DNA from: Singulisphaera sp. GP187
Lineage (GTDB): Bacteria > Planctomycetota > Planctomycetia > Gemmatales > Gemmataceae
DNA: 57,455 nt
Assembly (NCBI GenBank): GCA_945868575.1
Contig: CAMBMH010000005.1
Span: 1-57,455, forward strand
Reading direction: 5' to 3'
How positions within the stretch are numbered: position 1 is the first letter of the stretch; each line of letters opens with the position of its first letter. A model generated the notes under the pieces. It saw nothing but the letters and a program-made list of their open reading frames with translations, was not told the DNA's origin and made no database searches. The position numbers and the translations under genes were made by a program. Of the stretch, positions 43,813 to 52,229 are shown piece by piece.

Positions 43813-46098
43813 TTATCCCCGGGTCAAACGCAAGCTGTTAAGAACCACGCTCACCGAGGAAAATGCCATGGCTAAACCTGCAAGAGCCGGCCCGGGGGAG
43901 AAACCGATCAGGGGTTCGAGGGCTCCCGCCGCTAAGGGCACCGCCACAAGGTTGTAGCCAAAAGCCCAGACAAGATTTTGGCGGATGATGGTTCGGGTGC
44001 GCCGCGCCAGGACAATACCTTTGGGTAAGAGACCCAAATCGGGACGCATCAGGGTGACATCCGCCGCCTCAATCGCAAGATCCGCACCCTGGGCCATGGC
44101 GATTCCGATATCCGCCTGTGCCAGGGCCGGACCATCGTTTAATCCATCGCCGACCATCGCCACCTTGAGACCGCTTTTGTGCAGGTCTTTTATGTGTTGT
44201 AATTTCCCTTCCGGGGATACGGAACCAAGAAAAGTATCTATTCCCACGGTTTGGGCCACACGCGCCACCGCACCGGGTTGATCCCCCGAGAGGAGTTCCA
44301 CGCCCAGTCCCAATTTCTTGAGGGATGCAATCGCCCCTGGAGCTTCCTTTCGTGGGGTATCTTCAAAACTCCAAACCGCAAGTACCTTGTCCCCCAGGGA
44401 AAACAGCGAAACGGTCATTCCCGCATCCTCAAACGATTTTGCTTCGCTGTACCCGGATTCGGAAACAATGCCAAAACTTTTCAACCAACGGGCGGTTCCC
44501 AGGCGAACACCTTCACCCAAAAATTGCCCCTCGATTCCTTGACCGGGATGATTGGTCGCCTCATAAATTTCGGGTGTTTTTTCCAAGGCAAGCGATTCAG
44601 AAAGGGATTTGGAAAGGGGGTGATCGGAATGGCTCGCCAGACTTTTGGCGATGGCCAGAGTGTTGGCCTTGGCATCAGGGGAAAGCCAAGATTTTACCAC
44701 CGTCGGTTTGCCCAGGGTGAGCGTGCCTGTTTTGTCGAAGACAATGTGATTGATCAGCGCGGTGCCCGAAAGACCATCGCCGCCCTTAAAAAGGATGCCC
44801 ATTCGGGCTCCACGACCCAGTGAGCTGACCACCGCGACGGGCATGGCCAAACCAAGAGCGCAAGGACAGGCCACGACCAAGACGGCAACCGCCCGGGCGA
44901 TTGCGTGCCCCCAGTCCCCGTTGAAGAGGAACCAGCCAAATAATGTTATTAAAGATATAAAAAGTACGATTGGGACAAATATCGAGCTGATCTGATCGGC
45001 AAGGGCTTCGATGGGGGCGCGGCGGGATTGAGCCTGGCGGACCAGTTTGGCCAGACGACCCACGACGGAATCCGCCCCGAGGGCTCGAGCCACCATCAAT
45101 ATGGATCCTGTGCGGTTGAGGGTTCCCGCGGTGATTCGGTCGCTTTGGCGGCGCATGACGGGCAGTGGTTCGCCTGTCAGAAGGGCCTCATCGATTTCGG
45201 TGGAGCCTTGAGTGATTTCGCCATCAACGGGGATTCTCTCCCCGGGCAAAACACGCAGCGTGTCGCCCAAGCGAACTTCTTTTAGGGGGATCTGGATTTC
45301 CCCCTCGGGGGTAACTTTGCGCGCGGTATCGGGCCGAAGGGCCAGGAGCGCCCGAACCGCGTCCGAAGCCTTTCCCCGGGCGCGATGTTCCAGCGCTCTT
45401 CCCAAAAGTACAAAAGCAATGAGCCAGGCAACACCCTCGAAATAGGCGGCTTTGCCGTGTCCCAAGGGGCCATCGGGCCAAACCACCCCTGCCACCGAGG
45501 CCAACCAGGCAACCAGACTTCCCAGGGCAACAAGGGTGTTCATGTCGACCCGGGCAAATCCAAGACTCTTGAAGGCTTGGACAAAAAATCCGCGTCCGGG
45601 ACCGATGAGCACAACGAACCCCAAAAAGATCGAGACGATTTCGAGGGCAGATTGTGGAACCTTTTCAAGGGGCAGACCAAGCAAACGCACGATCCCTTCC
45701 ATGGCGCGCATGTACCATGCGGACAGGGGATCGGTCGTATCGGTATGGGCCATGAGTCCTGCGGTCAGGACCATCAACACCAAACCAATTACGGCGGCAA
45801 ATAGGGCATTAAGAAAAAGGGTCCCCGCTTCGGCCTGTGCTTTTTGTGATGCGACCAACAGGGGATCGTCGGAGGTGTCGAGGGGAATTTCTGCCTGGTA
45901 GCCTCCGGCCCGGATGGCGTCGACCAACGCTTGGGGATCCAATTCCTTGGCGAAAAGAATTCGGGCTTCGCGTGTGGCAAAGTTTACATGGGCTTCGCGG
46001 ACTCCGGGTTGGGCTTTGAGTATTGCCTCGATTCCCAGGGCGCACCCCGCGCAGTTCATTCCACCGACGGACAGAAGGGTTTCTTTTTGCTGGCTCAT
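43813..46098 (-). CDS. copA: Copper-type P1B heavy-metal ATPase
   Basis: A 761-residue cation-exporting ATPase. One N-terminal heavy-metal domain (GGMNC16AGC19), eight spans, the CPC metal motif (VVACPCALGLAMP), the phosphorylation site DKTGTLT, the nucleotide-domain HP (DHPLSKSL) and the hinge GDGLNDGPALAQADIGIAM are present. The closing spans carry GYNLVAVPLAAG and MAFSSVSVVLNSLRL, the P1B-1 (Cu+) signature. Exports Cu+ or Ag+ from the cytoplasm. The 27-base gap to the bioDA gene puts it downstream of that unit. A CsoR or CueR regulator is not adjacent. Confidence 0.93.
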   Translation of the reverse strand: MSQQKETLLSVGGMNCAGCALGIEAILKAQPGVREAHVNFATREARILFAKELDPQALVDAIRAGGYQAEIPLDTSDDPLLVASQKAQAEAGTLFLNALFAAVIGLVLMVLTAGLMAHTDTTDPLSAWYMRAMEGIVRLLGLPLEKVPQSALEIVSIFLGFVVLIGPGRGFFVQAFKSLGFARVDMNTLVALGSLVAWLASVAGVVWPDGPLGHGKAAYFEGVAWLIAFVLLGRALEHRARGKASDAVRALLALRPDTARKVTPEGEIQIPLKEVRLGDTLRVLPGERIPVDGEITQGSTEIDEALLTGEPLPVMRRQSDRITAGTLNRTGSILMVARALGADSVVGRLAKLVRQAQSRRAPIEALADQISSIFVPIVLFISLITLFGWFLFNGDWGHAIARAVAVLVVACPCALGLAMPVAVVSSLGRGARMGILFKGGDGLSGTALINHIVFDKTGTLTLGKPTVVKSWLSPDAKANTLAIAKSLASHSDHPLSKSLSESLALEKTPEIYEATNHPGQGIEGQFLGEGVRLGTARWLKSFGIVSESGYSEAKSFEDAGMTVSLFSLGDKVLAVWSFEDTPRKEAPGAIASLKKLGLGVELLSGDQPGAVARVAQTVGIDTFLGSVSPEGKLQHIKDLHKSGLKVAMVGDGLNDGPALAQADIGIAMAQGADLAIEAADVTLMRPDLGLLPKGIVLARRTRTIIRQNLVWAFGYNLVAVPLAAGALEPLIGFSPGPALAGLAMAFSSVSVVLNSLRLTRG

Positions 46099-46124
46099 CC
46101 TGTGATTTTACACGGAACAAGTCA

Positions 46125-48173
46125 CTATTTGGAAAAGAATGCAACCGCAGATTCAAAAGCCATGGCAATCGTTTCGAGGGAAGCTTCGGAAGTACAGTAA
46201 GGGGGCATCGCGTAGAGAATATTGCCAAGGGGGCGCCAAAGGACTCCATGTTCGAGGCCAATTTGCACAGCTTGGGCCCTTACAGGGGAGATGTAACCCG
46301 GAGGCAGGGCCAGTTCGATGGCCGCTATAGAGCCCTGGATCCTGATCTCTTTCACACTGGGGAGACCAATAAGCCGGCCCAAACGGTTTTTCCAAAAAGC
46401 CTCGATTCGAAGGGAATCGACCGGGCCTTCCATCGTCAATTTTTTCCAGTATTTGGCGCCCAGGGCACAAGCAATCGCATGGGCGGTATAGCTGTGCCCA
46501 TGAAAAAGTGCTTCGGCCGGGTCATCGGAATCCAGGACCTCAACAAGCTTGGGGGAAACCAGCGTGGCAGCCAGGGGAAGGAATCCACCCCCCAGGGTTT
46601 TGCCCGCGGCGATCAGGTCCGGCAGGGGAGGCGGGTCGGATGACACGATTTCCCTGGCGTGCTCATGGGCCCAGATCTTTCCCGTGCGTCCGCTACCCGT
46701 CATCACCTCGTCGGCAATAAAAAGAACATTATGCCGATGACAAATATTCATGATTTTAGCGAGAGTTTCCGGGGAGTGCATCACCATTCCCGCAGCGCCC
46801 TGAATCAGTGGCTCGAGGACCACCGCCGCGACCTTGCCGGATTCCTTTTGGAGGAGGCGATCCAATGCCTCTGGATCCACCGGGGAAATACGCGCCTCGA
46901 AAAGGAAACCTTCGAAACCCTTTGTAAATAAGGGATGCCGGGCAATGGCCATGGTGGCAAAGGTGTCGCCATGGTAGGCGTTTTCAAAACCGACAAAAAG
47001 CGTCCGTCCGGGTTGATCGAGTTTGCGCCAATACATCCAGGCAAGCTTGAGGGCGACCTCGACCGCCGTGCTGCCATTGTCGGAGTAAAAGACTCGTCCT
47101 TGGGGCATTTTTGCCGATTCGAGGAGGATTCCAGCAAGGTCAATGGCGCCCGGATGGGTGATCCCGGCGAATTGGACATGGTCCAAAGCCAATTCGGACA
47201 TTTCGGAGGAAAGTCTGTTTCCTTTGTGTCCATACAGGATCGTCCACCAGCTTGAAATCGCATCGATTACCTCGCGCCCATCCGCAAGGGTGACAAATTC
47301 ATCGCGGGATCCGATGACGGGTAGCGGGGTTTCACGAAGCCGGGTGGGTGCATAAGGGTGCCAAATCCATTTTGCGTCCCGGTCAATGAGCGTTTGGGAA
47401 GGATTTGAATGTTTAGGGTTTATTAAAAGCTCAGCCAAAGTGACAAAACCTTCCAATTGGGACCGGGCACAAGTGGAAAGTCCCTCGGGTGTCCATTTTT
47501 CCGGGGGCAAAAAGCGGATAACCGGGATGGGAGAAAGCCGTTTTTTCAGTTCGCCTTCGGTCCAGGCGTCTTCTCCGAGAAGAACAATGGCTCGGGGATT
47601 GACTCCGATGGCTTTCAGGGCCGTGACCAGGCCCAGCATTCGCCCGACACCACCAACCGTTGTCGAACCGATAAGGATCATAGGCCAGGCAAGATCCTGG
47701 AACAGCTCGATCTGGAGGGTCGAGTCATCCCATGGGGAAAAGGGGCTCCCAAAGCTTTCAAGGAACAGGGGACCAAATTGCCTCAGGCTTTTTGCGTCGG
47801 AGGTAATTTTGGCAATGCTAGGCATGGCGGCCCCCTCGAGCGCAGCTGCCCTGTGGGGCGCCATGGCTGCCTGAAAGCGCCCCACGGGAGGATGGATTTT
47901 GAGGGTGGACGGCGCAAGGGCCCTCAGGGAGATCGAATCGGAATCGCCTGTCTCGACGGGTTTGAAATAGGCCCAACGATGGGAAGGGGGCGAAAAGTTT
48001 TCCTGGGCGTGGGCCCAAAGGAGGGAAAAGGTTGTTTTGCCTACTTCGGTATCGGTGGCGCAGACCACAAACGAGGCCAGAGCGGGATTTCCTGTAGGGT
48101 CGTTACCCAATACCCTCGCACTCTCAAGCGAAGCGGAGTGGCTGGTGGTTGGGTTCGACTTTCCCTGGGTCAT
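46125..48173 (-). CDS. Bifunctional dethiobiotin synthetase / DAPA aminotransferase (BioD-BioA fusion)
   Basis: A 682-residue fusion. Residues 34-270 are BioD (P-loop CATDTEVGKTTFS, KPVETG, the APHRAA block), which carboxylates and cyclises DAPA to dethiobiotin. Residues 285-680 are BioA, the PLP transaminase making DAPA from KAPA: WHPYAPTRL, SSWWTILYGHKG, YSDNGSTAVEVALK, FENAYHGDTFATMAIA, FIADEVMTGSGRTG, and the cofactor lysine in AAGKTLGGGFLP. The order BioD then BioA matches the plant BIO3-BIO1 protein, so consecutive reactions may be channelled. Transcribed with bioB (nine-base gap). The P-loop begins CATDT instead of GTDT. Confidence 0.93.
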   Translation of the reverse strand: MTQGKSNPTTSHSASLESARVLGNDPTGNPALASFVVCATDTEVGKTTFSLLWAHAQENFSPPSHRWAYFKPVETGDSDSISLRALAPSTLKIHPPVGRFQAAMAPHRAAALEGAAMPSIAKITSDAKSLRQFGPLFLESFGSPFSPWDDSTLQIELFQDLAWPMILIGSTTVGGVGRMLGLVTALKAIGVNPRAIVLLGEDAWTEGELKKRLSPIPVIRFLPPEKWTPEGLSTCARSQLEGFVTLAELLINPKHSNPSQTLIDRDAKWIWHPYAPTRLRETPLPVIGSRDEFVTLADGREVIDAISSWWTILYGHKGNRLSSEMSELALDHVQFAGITHPGAIDLAGILLESAKMPQGRVFYSDNGSTAVEVALKLAWMYWRKLDQPGRTLFVGFENAYHGDTFATMAIARHPLFTKGFEGFLFEARISPVDPEALDRLLQKESGKVAAVVLEPLIQGAAGMVMHSPETLAKIMNICHRHNVLFIADEVMTGSGRTGKIWAHEHAREIVSSDPPPLPDLIAAGKTLGGGFLPLAATLVSPKLVEVLDSDDPAEALFHGHSYTAHAIACALGAKYWKKLTMEGPVDSLRIEAFWKNRLGRLIGLPSVKEIRIQGSIAAIELALPPGYISPVRAQAVQIGLEHGVLWRPLGNILYAMPPYCTSEASLETIAMAFESAVAFFSK

Positions 48174-48182
48174 GCGTCTGGC

Positions 48183-49190
48183 TCAGACGCTGAGGGGAAG
48201 TTTCATTTTCCGCCCGTCGTAAGACGGCTTGCGGGCGCCCTCGGGAACCGGAAGGCCAAGGGATTCCAGGAGCGAGGCATCGTCGCTTGAGGTGGGGTTT
48301 GGCGCGGTAAGCAGCTTGTCCCCGTAAAAAATCGAGTTGGCACCCGCAAGGAAGCAGAGGGTCTGATAGGTTGGTTCCATTTTGTCGCGGCCTGCGGAAA
48401 GACGAACCCTTGCTTTTGGGAAAGCCAAGCGGGTCACGGCGATCAGTCGAATCACCTGGAAAGGATCGACTGGCGGGGCGTTTTCCAGGGGAGTACCCTG
48501 GATGGGAACGAGCAGGTTGATTGGGATACTTTCAGGAGGGATCGGCATCATGGAAAGCTCGGCGAGGAGCTTGAGGCGGTCTTCTTCGGATTCGCCCATG
48601 CCAAGGATGCCGCCGCAACAAACCGAAATTCCCGCTTCGGCCACGGTTCGGACGGTGTCAAGGCGGTCATCGTAAGTTCGGGTCTGGATCACTTCGGAAT
48701 AGTGTTCCCGGGAGGTATCCAAGTTGTGGTTGTAAGCGGTAAGGCCGGCTTCCTTGAGTCGTTTGGCCTGGCTGGGGGTTAGCATCCCAAGGGTCACGCA
48801 CGCTTCCATTTCAAGGCCGCGGACAGTTTTGACCATCTCCAGAACCCGGTCAAAGCTTTCGCCATCCTTGGGATTGCGCCATGCCGCGCCCATGCAAAAG
48901 CGGGTTGCGCCTATGGCTTTGGCGGCTTCGGCTTTTTCACGAACTTCCTCAACCGTCAGGAGGGGGGTGCGGTCAATATCGGCCGCATTGTGCGAGCTTT
49001 GCGAGCAATACCCACAATCCTCAGGGCAACCACCTGTCTTAATGCTCAGAAGGACACAGCGCTGGATGTCATCGGTGGCAAAGTTCTCCCGATGGATGGT
49101 TGCCGCCTTGTAGACGAGGTCCAAAAGGGGAAGGGCGTACCACCCATGGAGGGTTTCGAGAATGGCGGATTGGTTTTTAATCTGGCTCAT
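48183..49190 (-). CDS. bioB: Biotin synthase
   Basis: A 335-residue radical-SAM enzyme that inserts sulfur into dethiobiotin. The [4Fe-4S] motif is C55-P-E-D-C59-G-Y-C62, followed by SSHNAADIDRTPLL, ATRFCMGAAWRNP, MEACVTLGML, YNHNLDTSREHY, CCGGILGMGES (second cluster cysteines) and RLSAGRDKM with the arginine that binds the [2Fe-2S] cluster. The ribosome-binding site is weak. First gene of bioB-bioDA. No BirA-box-like palindrome was seen upstream, and bioF, bioC or bioH are not in the window. Confidence 0.95.
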   Translation of the reverse strand: MSQIKNQSAILETLHGWYALPLLDLVYKAATIHRENFATDDIQRCVLLSIKTGGCPEDCGYCSQSSHNAADIDRTPLLTVEEVREKAEAAKAIGATRFCMGAAWRNPKDGESFDRVLEMVKTVRGLEMEACVTLGMLTPSQAKRLKEAGLTAYNHNLDTSREHYSEVIQTRTYDDRLDTVRTVAEAGISVCCGGILGMGESEEDRLKLLAELSMMPIPPESIPINLLVPIQGTPLENAPPVDPFQVIRLIAVTRLAFPKARVRLSAGRDKMEPTYQTLCFLAGANSIFYGDKLLTAPNPTSSDDASLLESLGLPVPEGARKPSYDGRKMKLPLSV

Positions 49191-49488
49191 GAGATTGATT
49201 TAGCTTTCCGGGAATTCATTGCAACCCAGCAAAGTGTGGGTTTTTTGCTTGACGAGGGACCAGTCTTTCCAAAGAAAAAGAATACCTATTTTCTGGAAAC
49301 CAATCCAATCGCTTTTTTGTCGGCCCCGGATTCGGAGCTTGATGGACATGGCGCAGGTTGATTTTGGTTCAAAACCGGATTTTTGGGAATCCTATCCTTG
49401 TTTGATTAATCCAATCAATAATGATCCCGTGGTGTTTCCCATACTCCCTTGGGAATCACATCATGGTGCCCTCCAGGAGCCGGAAAAC

Positions 49489-50418
49489 ATGCTCAACAAA
49501 AGTCCTTATTCCACTTTTTCATGGATGAGAAATCCATCGGTGCGTTTAACCGTGCTTTTTTTGGCGGTCCTTTTTGCGACCCTGGTGGTGTCCGGGACGG
49601 GATGGACCCAGGATGCGGATGCCCCGCCAGCTGGAGCGCCTGCGGTGCCGGCCCCGGGGGAGGCGGTCACAGCCAAGGGGGGAACCAACCTTTTTACGCA
49701 TATTCTCGAATCGGCGGGCATTTTCTTTGGCCCACTTCTGGGCGGGATTTCCATCGGTCTGGTTGCTTTGGTTGTTTACCTCCTGATGGAATTGCGGATG
49801 GAGACTGCCGTTCCCAAGGCCCTGATCGAGGAATTCACCGACCTGGTCAATAAAAGACAATTGGCCGAGGCCAAAAACCTTGCCCAAAATGACCCGTCAT
49901 TTTTAGGACAAACTCTTTTTTCTGGTATGTCTCACCTTCAATACGGGCTTGAAGATGGCCGGGAATTTTCCCGAGGCAAGCTCGATGAGATCCGCGCCTC
50001 CAAGGAAAGCACCATCTCCTACCTCTCGGTAATTGGCCAGCTCGGGCCCCTTTTAGGTTTGGTGGGAACCGTGTTTGGCATGATTCTGGCGTTCATGACC
50101 CTCAAATCGTCCACCAAAATTGAACCGGCCCGTCTTGCGGGCGACATTTCCCATGCTCTTGTCGTTACCCTTTTGGGCGTGGGTGTTTCAGTTCCGGCAA
50201 TTTTCTTTTATACCTTTTTCACCAAACGACTGGTTCGAATTTGCGTTGAGGTCGGCCAAACCTCCGACGACCTTTTGACCCAACTTTTCCACAGCACCCG
50301 TCGCGCGGCACCAGTTTCGGCGACTCCTATGGCACCGGTTGGGGCACCGGTTGGGGCACCGGTTGCGGCCCCTGTTGCAACCGCAATTCCTGTCCCCCCC
50401 GCTCCCCCTCGCGGTTAA
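49489..50418 (+). CDS. exbB: ExbB/TolQ/MotA-family proton-channel protein
   Basis: About 309 residues. A cleavable or anchoring N-terminal segment (18-36) and a Pro/Ala-rich spacer precede the ExbB core: TM1 about 80-101, cytoplasmic loop 105-178, TM2 about 180-203 (YLSVIGQLGPLLGLVGTVFGMILAF), TM3 about 221-245. The conserved ExbB glutamate before TM3 (AEALLAT in E. coli) is histidine here, ISH222ALVVT. A Pro/Ala/Val tail (MAPVGAPVGAPVAAPVA) ends the protein. The start is ATG 49489 with AGGAGCC upstream. First gene of the exbB-exbD-exbD-52230-53517 cluster; it forms the proton-driven motor with the two ExbD proteins. Confidence 0.9.
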   Translation: MLNKSPYSTFSWMRNPSVRLTVLFLAVLFATLVVSGTGWTQDADAPPAGAPAVPAPGEAVTAKGGTNLFTHILESAGIFFGPLLGGISIGLVALVVYLLMELRMETAVPKALIEEFTDLVNKRQLAEAKNLAQNDPSFLGQTLFSGMSHLQYGLEDGREFSRGKLDEIRASKESTISYLSVIGQLGPLLGLVGTVFGMILAFMTLKSSTKIEPARLAGDISHALVVTLLGVGVSVPAIFFYTFFTKRLVRICVEVGQTSDDLLTQLFHSTRRAAPVSATPMAPVGAPVGAPVAAPVATAIPVPPAPPRG

Positions 50419-50420
50419 TT

Positions 50421-50450
50421 CCCAAATCCAAATCCTTGGATTTGGGCTTT
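50421..50450 (+). terminator. Intercistronic terminator-like hairpin between exbB and exbD
   Basis: CCCAAATCCAA (50421-50431) and TTGGATTTGGG (50436-50446) form an 11-bp perfect stem just after the exbB stop, followed by CTTTTGAG. The short T-run suggests partial termination or mRNA stabilisation rather than a full stop. Confidence 0.7.
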
Positions 50451-50552
50451 TGAGTGGATTTTTCGGGTTGGTCTTCTGGTGCTACCGGGGGGGATTTCCC
50501 CCTGAAGGCGCCTGAATGTGTGGGCGACCTCAAAAAGAGGGTAGGGTGAGTG

Positions 50553-51086
50553 ATGAGTTCGGGTAGCGCAGGCGCGGATGTTGTCGAACCGAATCTGACA
50601 TCACTTTTGGATTTGGTGATGCAGCTTTTGATGTTTTTTATCATGTGCGTCAATTTTGTGTCCAATCAGGCGGCGGCCGAAATTGCCTTGCCCGATTCCC
50701 AGGCGGCGGCCCCCCTTGAGGACAAAAATACGGATGCCTTATTTGTCAACATCCGGCCTTTTAACTCAAGCGATCCTATTTTGATCGGAAAGTATAGCGA
50801 AAATCCTAAATACCTCGAAAAGTTGTCGGAGAAGTTTCAGCCTGGCCAAGTCTATGTCATCATAAATGGCCAGGAACCGATGTCCTTGGGAAGTTTCCGT
50901 AACTGGCTGCGTGATCAGCGCAGCCGCGCGATTTTGGAAAAAGGTGGTGACAAGGATTCAAAATTGGACACCATCATCATTATCCGCGCACACCGGGAGA
51001 CCGACTACAAGGATGTTTACGAAGTCATGGAGACTTGCCGTAACCAGGGCTACAACCAGTTGTTTGTCCGAGTACTCAAGGTATGA
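50553..51086 (+). CDS. exbD: ExbD-like biopolymer transport protein 1
   Basis: A 177-residue ExbD/TolR-type protein: a short cytoplasmic end, one span with the proton-carrying aspartate (LTSLLD20LVMQLLMFFIMCVNF) and a periplasmic domain with the paired strand-turn QVYVIINGQEPMS and the helix DYKDVYEVMETCRNQGYNQLFVRV. ATG 50553 with an AGGG-type ribosome-binding site is used; a GTG three bases earlier is the alternative. It pairs with the ExbB at 49489 and the second ExbD at 51112. Confidence 0.88.
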   Translation: MSSGSAGADVVEPNLTSLLDLVMQLLMFFIMCVNFVSNQAAAEIALPDSQAAAPLEDKNTDALFVNIRPFNSSDPILIGKYSENPKYLEKLSEKFQPGQVYVIINGQEPMSLGSFRNWLRDQRSRAILEKGGDKDSKLDTIIIIRAHRETDYKDVYEVMETCRNQGYNQLFVRVLKV

Positions 51087-51111
51087 TCATCCTTCGTTTT
51101 AGGGAAGCCCA

Positions 51112-52224
51112 ATGAACAAGCGTTTCAAGGTGAGCTGCTTCGATCCGAAGTCGGGCTCAACCCGTGATCTGATGCTTGTCGCCTCGGACGAAGCGGCGGT
51201 AATGTCGCTTGTCCAGCAGGCTGGACTTTTGGCCATGAGCATTGAGCTAGTTGATGTATCTGGAAAGGAGGGATCCTCTCCACCCGCAGAATCCCAGCCA
51301 ATTTCAGCCCCGATTGCAGTTCCACAGCCATCTAACCCCATTCCGGTCGCTCCGGTGGTTGCACCCGTTGCCAAGGTGGTTACGCCCGTCGCCAAGGTCT
51401 CCAAAGCCGTTCCTGTCCAGCCTGTTCCGGTTGCTATTCCTGCGCCTGTCGCCGTTCCGGCCCCGAGCGCGGCTCCGGTCTCCAAAGCCGTTCCTGTCCA
51501 GCCTGCTCCGGTTGCTGTCCCTGTCGCCGTTAAGGGCCCAACCACGGCTCCTGTTTCCAAAGCCACATCCCGGACCTCCCTACCGGCCAAAGTACAGGCA
51601 ATTCCTCCGGCATCAACCTTGACTTTAGGCGCCCCAGGCGATTTTTCTCCGGAAACGGCTCCGGTTTCGCGCAAACGCAGACGCCACAATGAAAATACCT
51701 TCCCCCCGGAAGGCGAGGTGGTGATCAATGTGGTTCCCATGCTAGACATGACCTTTCAGCTCCTTTTCTTTTTCATCATCACCTTTCAGTCTCCCTCTGG
51801 TGTTGAGGCCCAAATCCCGCTTACCCTTCCCCCTCCTGAAGGTCAACAAGAGGCATCGAAGGACAAAAAGGAAAACACAGACAAGGACATCATTCCAACC
51901 ATCGATTCCGATGTCACAGTCGAGATCAAATCTTTGAATAATCCACAATATCCTGGCGAAATGGGTGAGGTGGAGGTTTCGGGTCTGGCCAAGGAGGTTT
52001 TTCGTCCTACCCCGGGCAAGTCGTTGGACGAAGGCCGGGCTGAAGTTTTGGGCCGCCTTGGAGATGCCATGAAACAAATGGCCCAGGATCTCAAGAAAGA
52101 CAATCTTTCCTTGAGGCTCAAGGCCGATCCTGGGGTAAAATGGGAACGGGTGATCCAGGTTGCGGACACCTGTCGTCAGGCCAAATTCCTTGGGATTCGG
52201 TTTGAAAAACCGGGAGGTTCCTAA
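51112..52224 (+). CDS. ExbD-like protein 2 with N-terminal extension and Pro/Ala/Val linker
   Basis: A 370-residue ExbD/TolR protein of unusual design. Residues 1-48 form a small domain (MNKRFKVSCFDPKSGSTRD.. AVMSLVQQAGLLAMSIELV) that resembles GspF/T2SF N-terminal and related beta-alpha-beta modules. A low-complexity P/A/V/K linker follows (about 56-185, APVSKAVPVQP repeated twice), then a basic stretch (SRKRRRHNEN). The ExbD core starts at about 200, with the essential aspartate in VVPMLD212MTFQLLFFFIITF and a periplasmic domain (DNLSLRLKADPGVKWERVIQVADTCRQAKF). The linker lies on the cytoplasmic side. It starts 25 bases after exbD; the next gene starts five bases after its stop. Confidence 0.88.
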   Translation: MNKRFKVSCFDPKSGSTRDLMLVASDEAAVMSLVQQAGLLAMSIELVDVSGKEGSSPPAESQPISAPIAVPQPSNPIPVAPVVAPVAKVVTPVAKVSKAVPVQPVPVAIPAPVAVPAPSAAPVSKAVPVQPAPVAVPVAVKGPTTAPVSKATSRTSLPAKVQAIPPASTLTLGAPGDFSPETAPVSRKRRRHNENTFPPEGEVVINVVPMLDMTFQLLFFFIITFQSPSGVEAQIPLTLPPPEGQQEASKDKKENTDKDIIPTIDSDVTVEIKSLNNPQYPGEMGEVEVSGLAKEVFRPTPGKSLDEGRAEVLGRLGDAMKQMAQDLKKDNLSLRLKADPGVKWERVIQVADTCRQAKFLGIRFEKPGGS

Positions 52225-52229
52225 AGCCG

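Noticed and set aside
47457-48290. Open frame of 277 codons on the plus strand opposite the bioD half
   Set aside because: The minus-strand BioD-BioA reading is certain; this is a shadow frame.
49191-49488. BirA operator or biotin-related riboswitch upstream of bioB
   Set aside because: No TTGTAAAC...GTTTACAA-type palindrome or other known element is visible in the 298-base divergent region.
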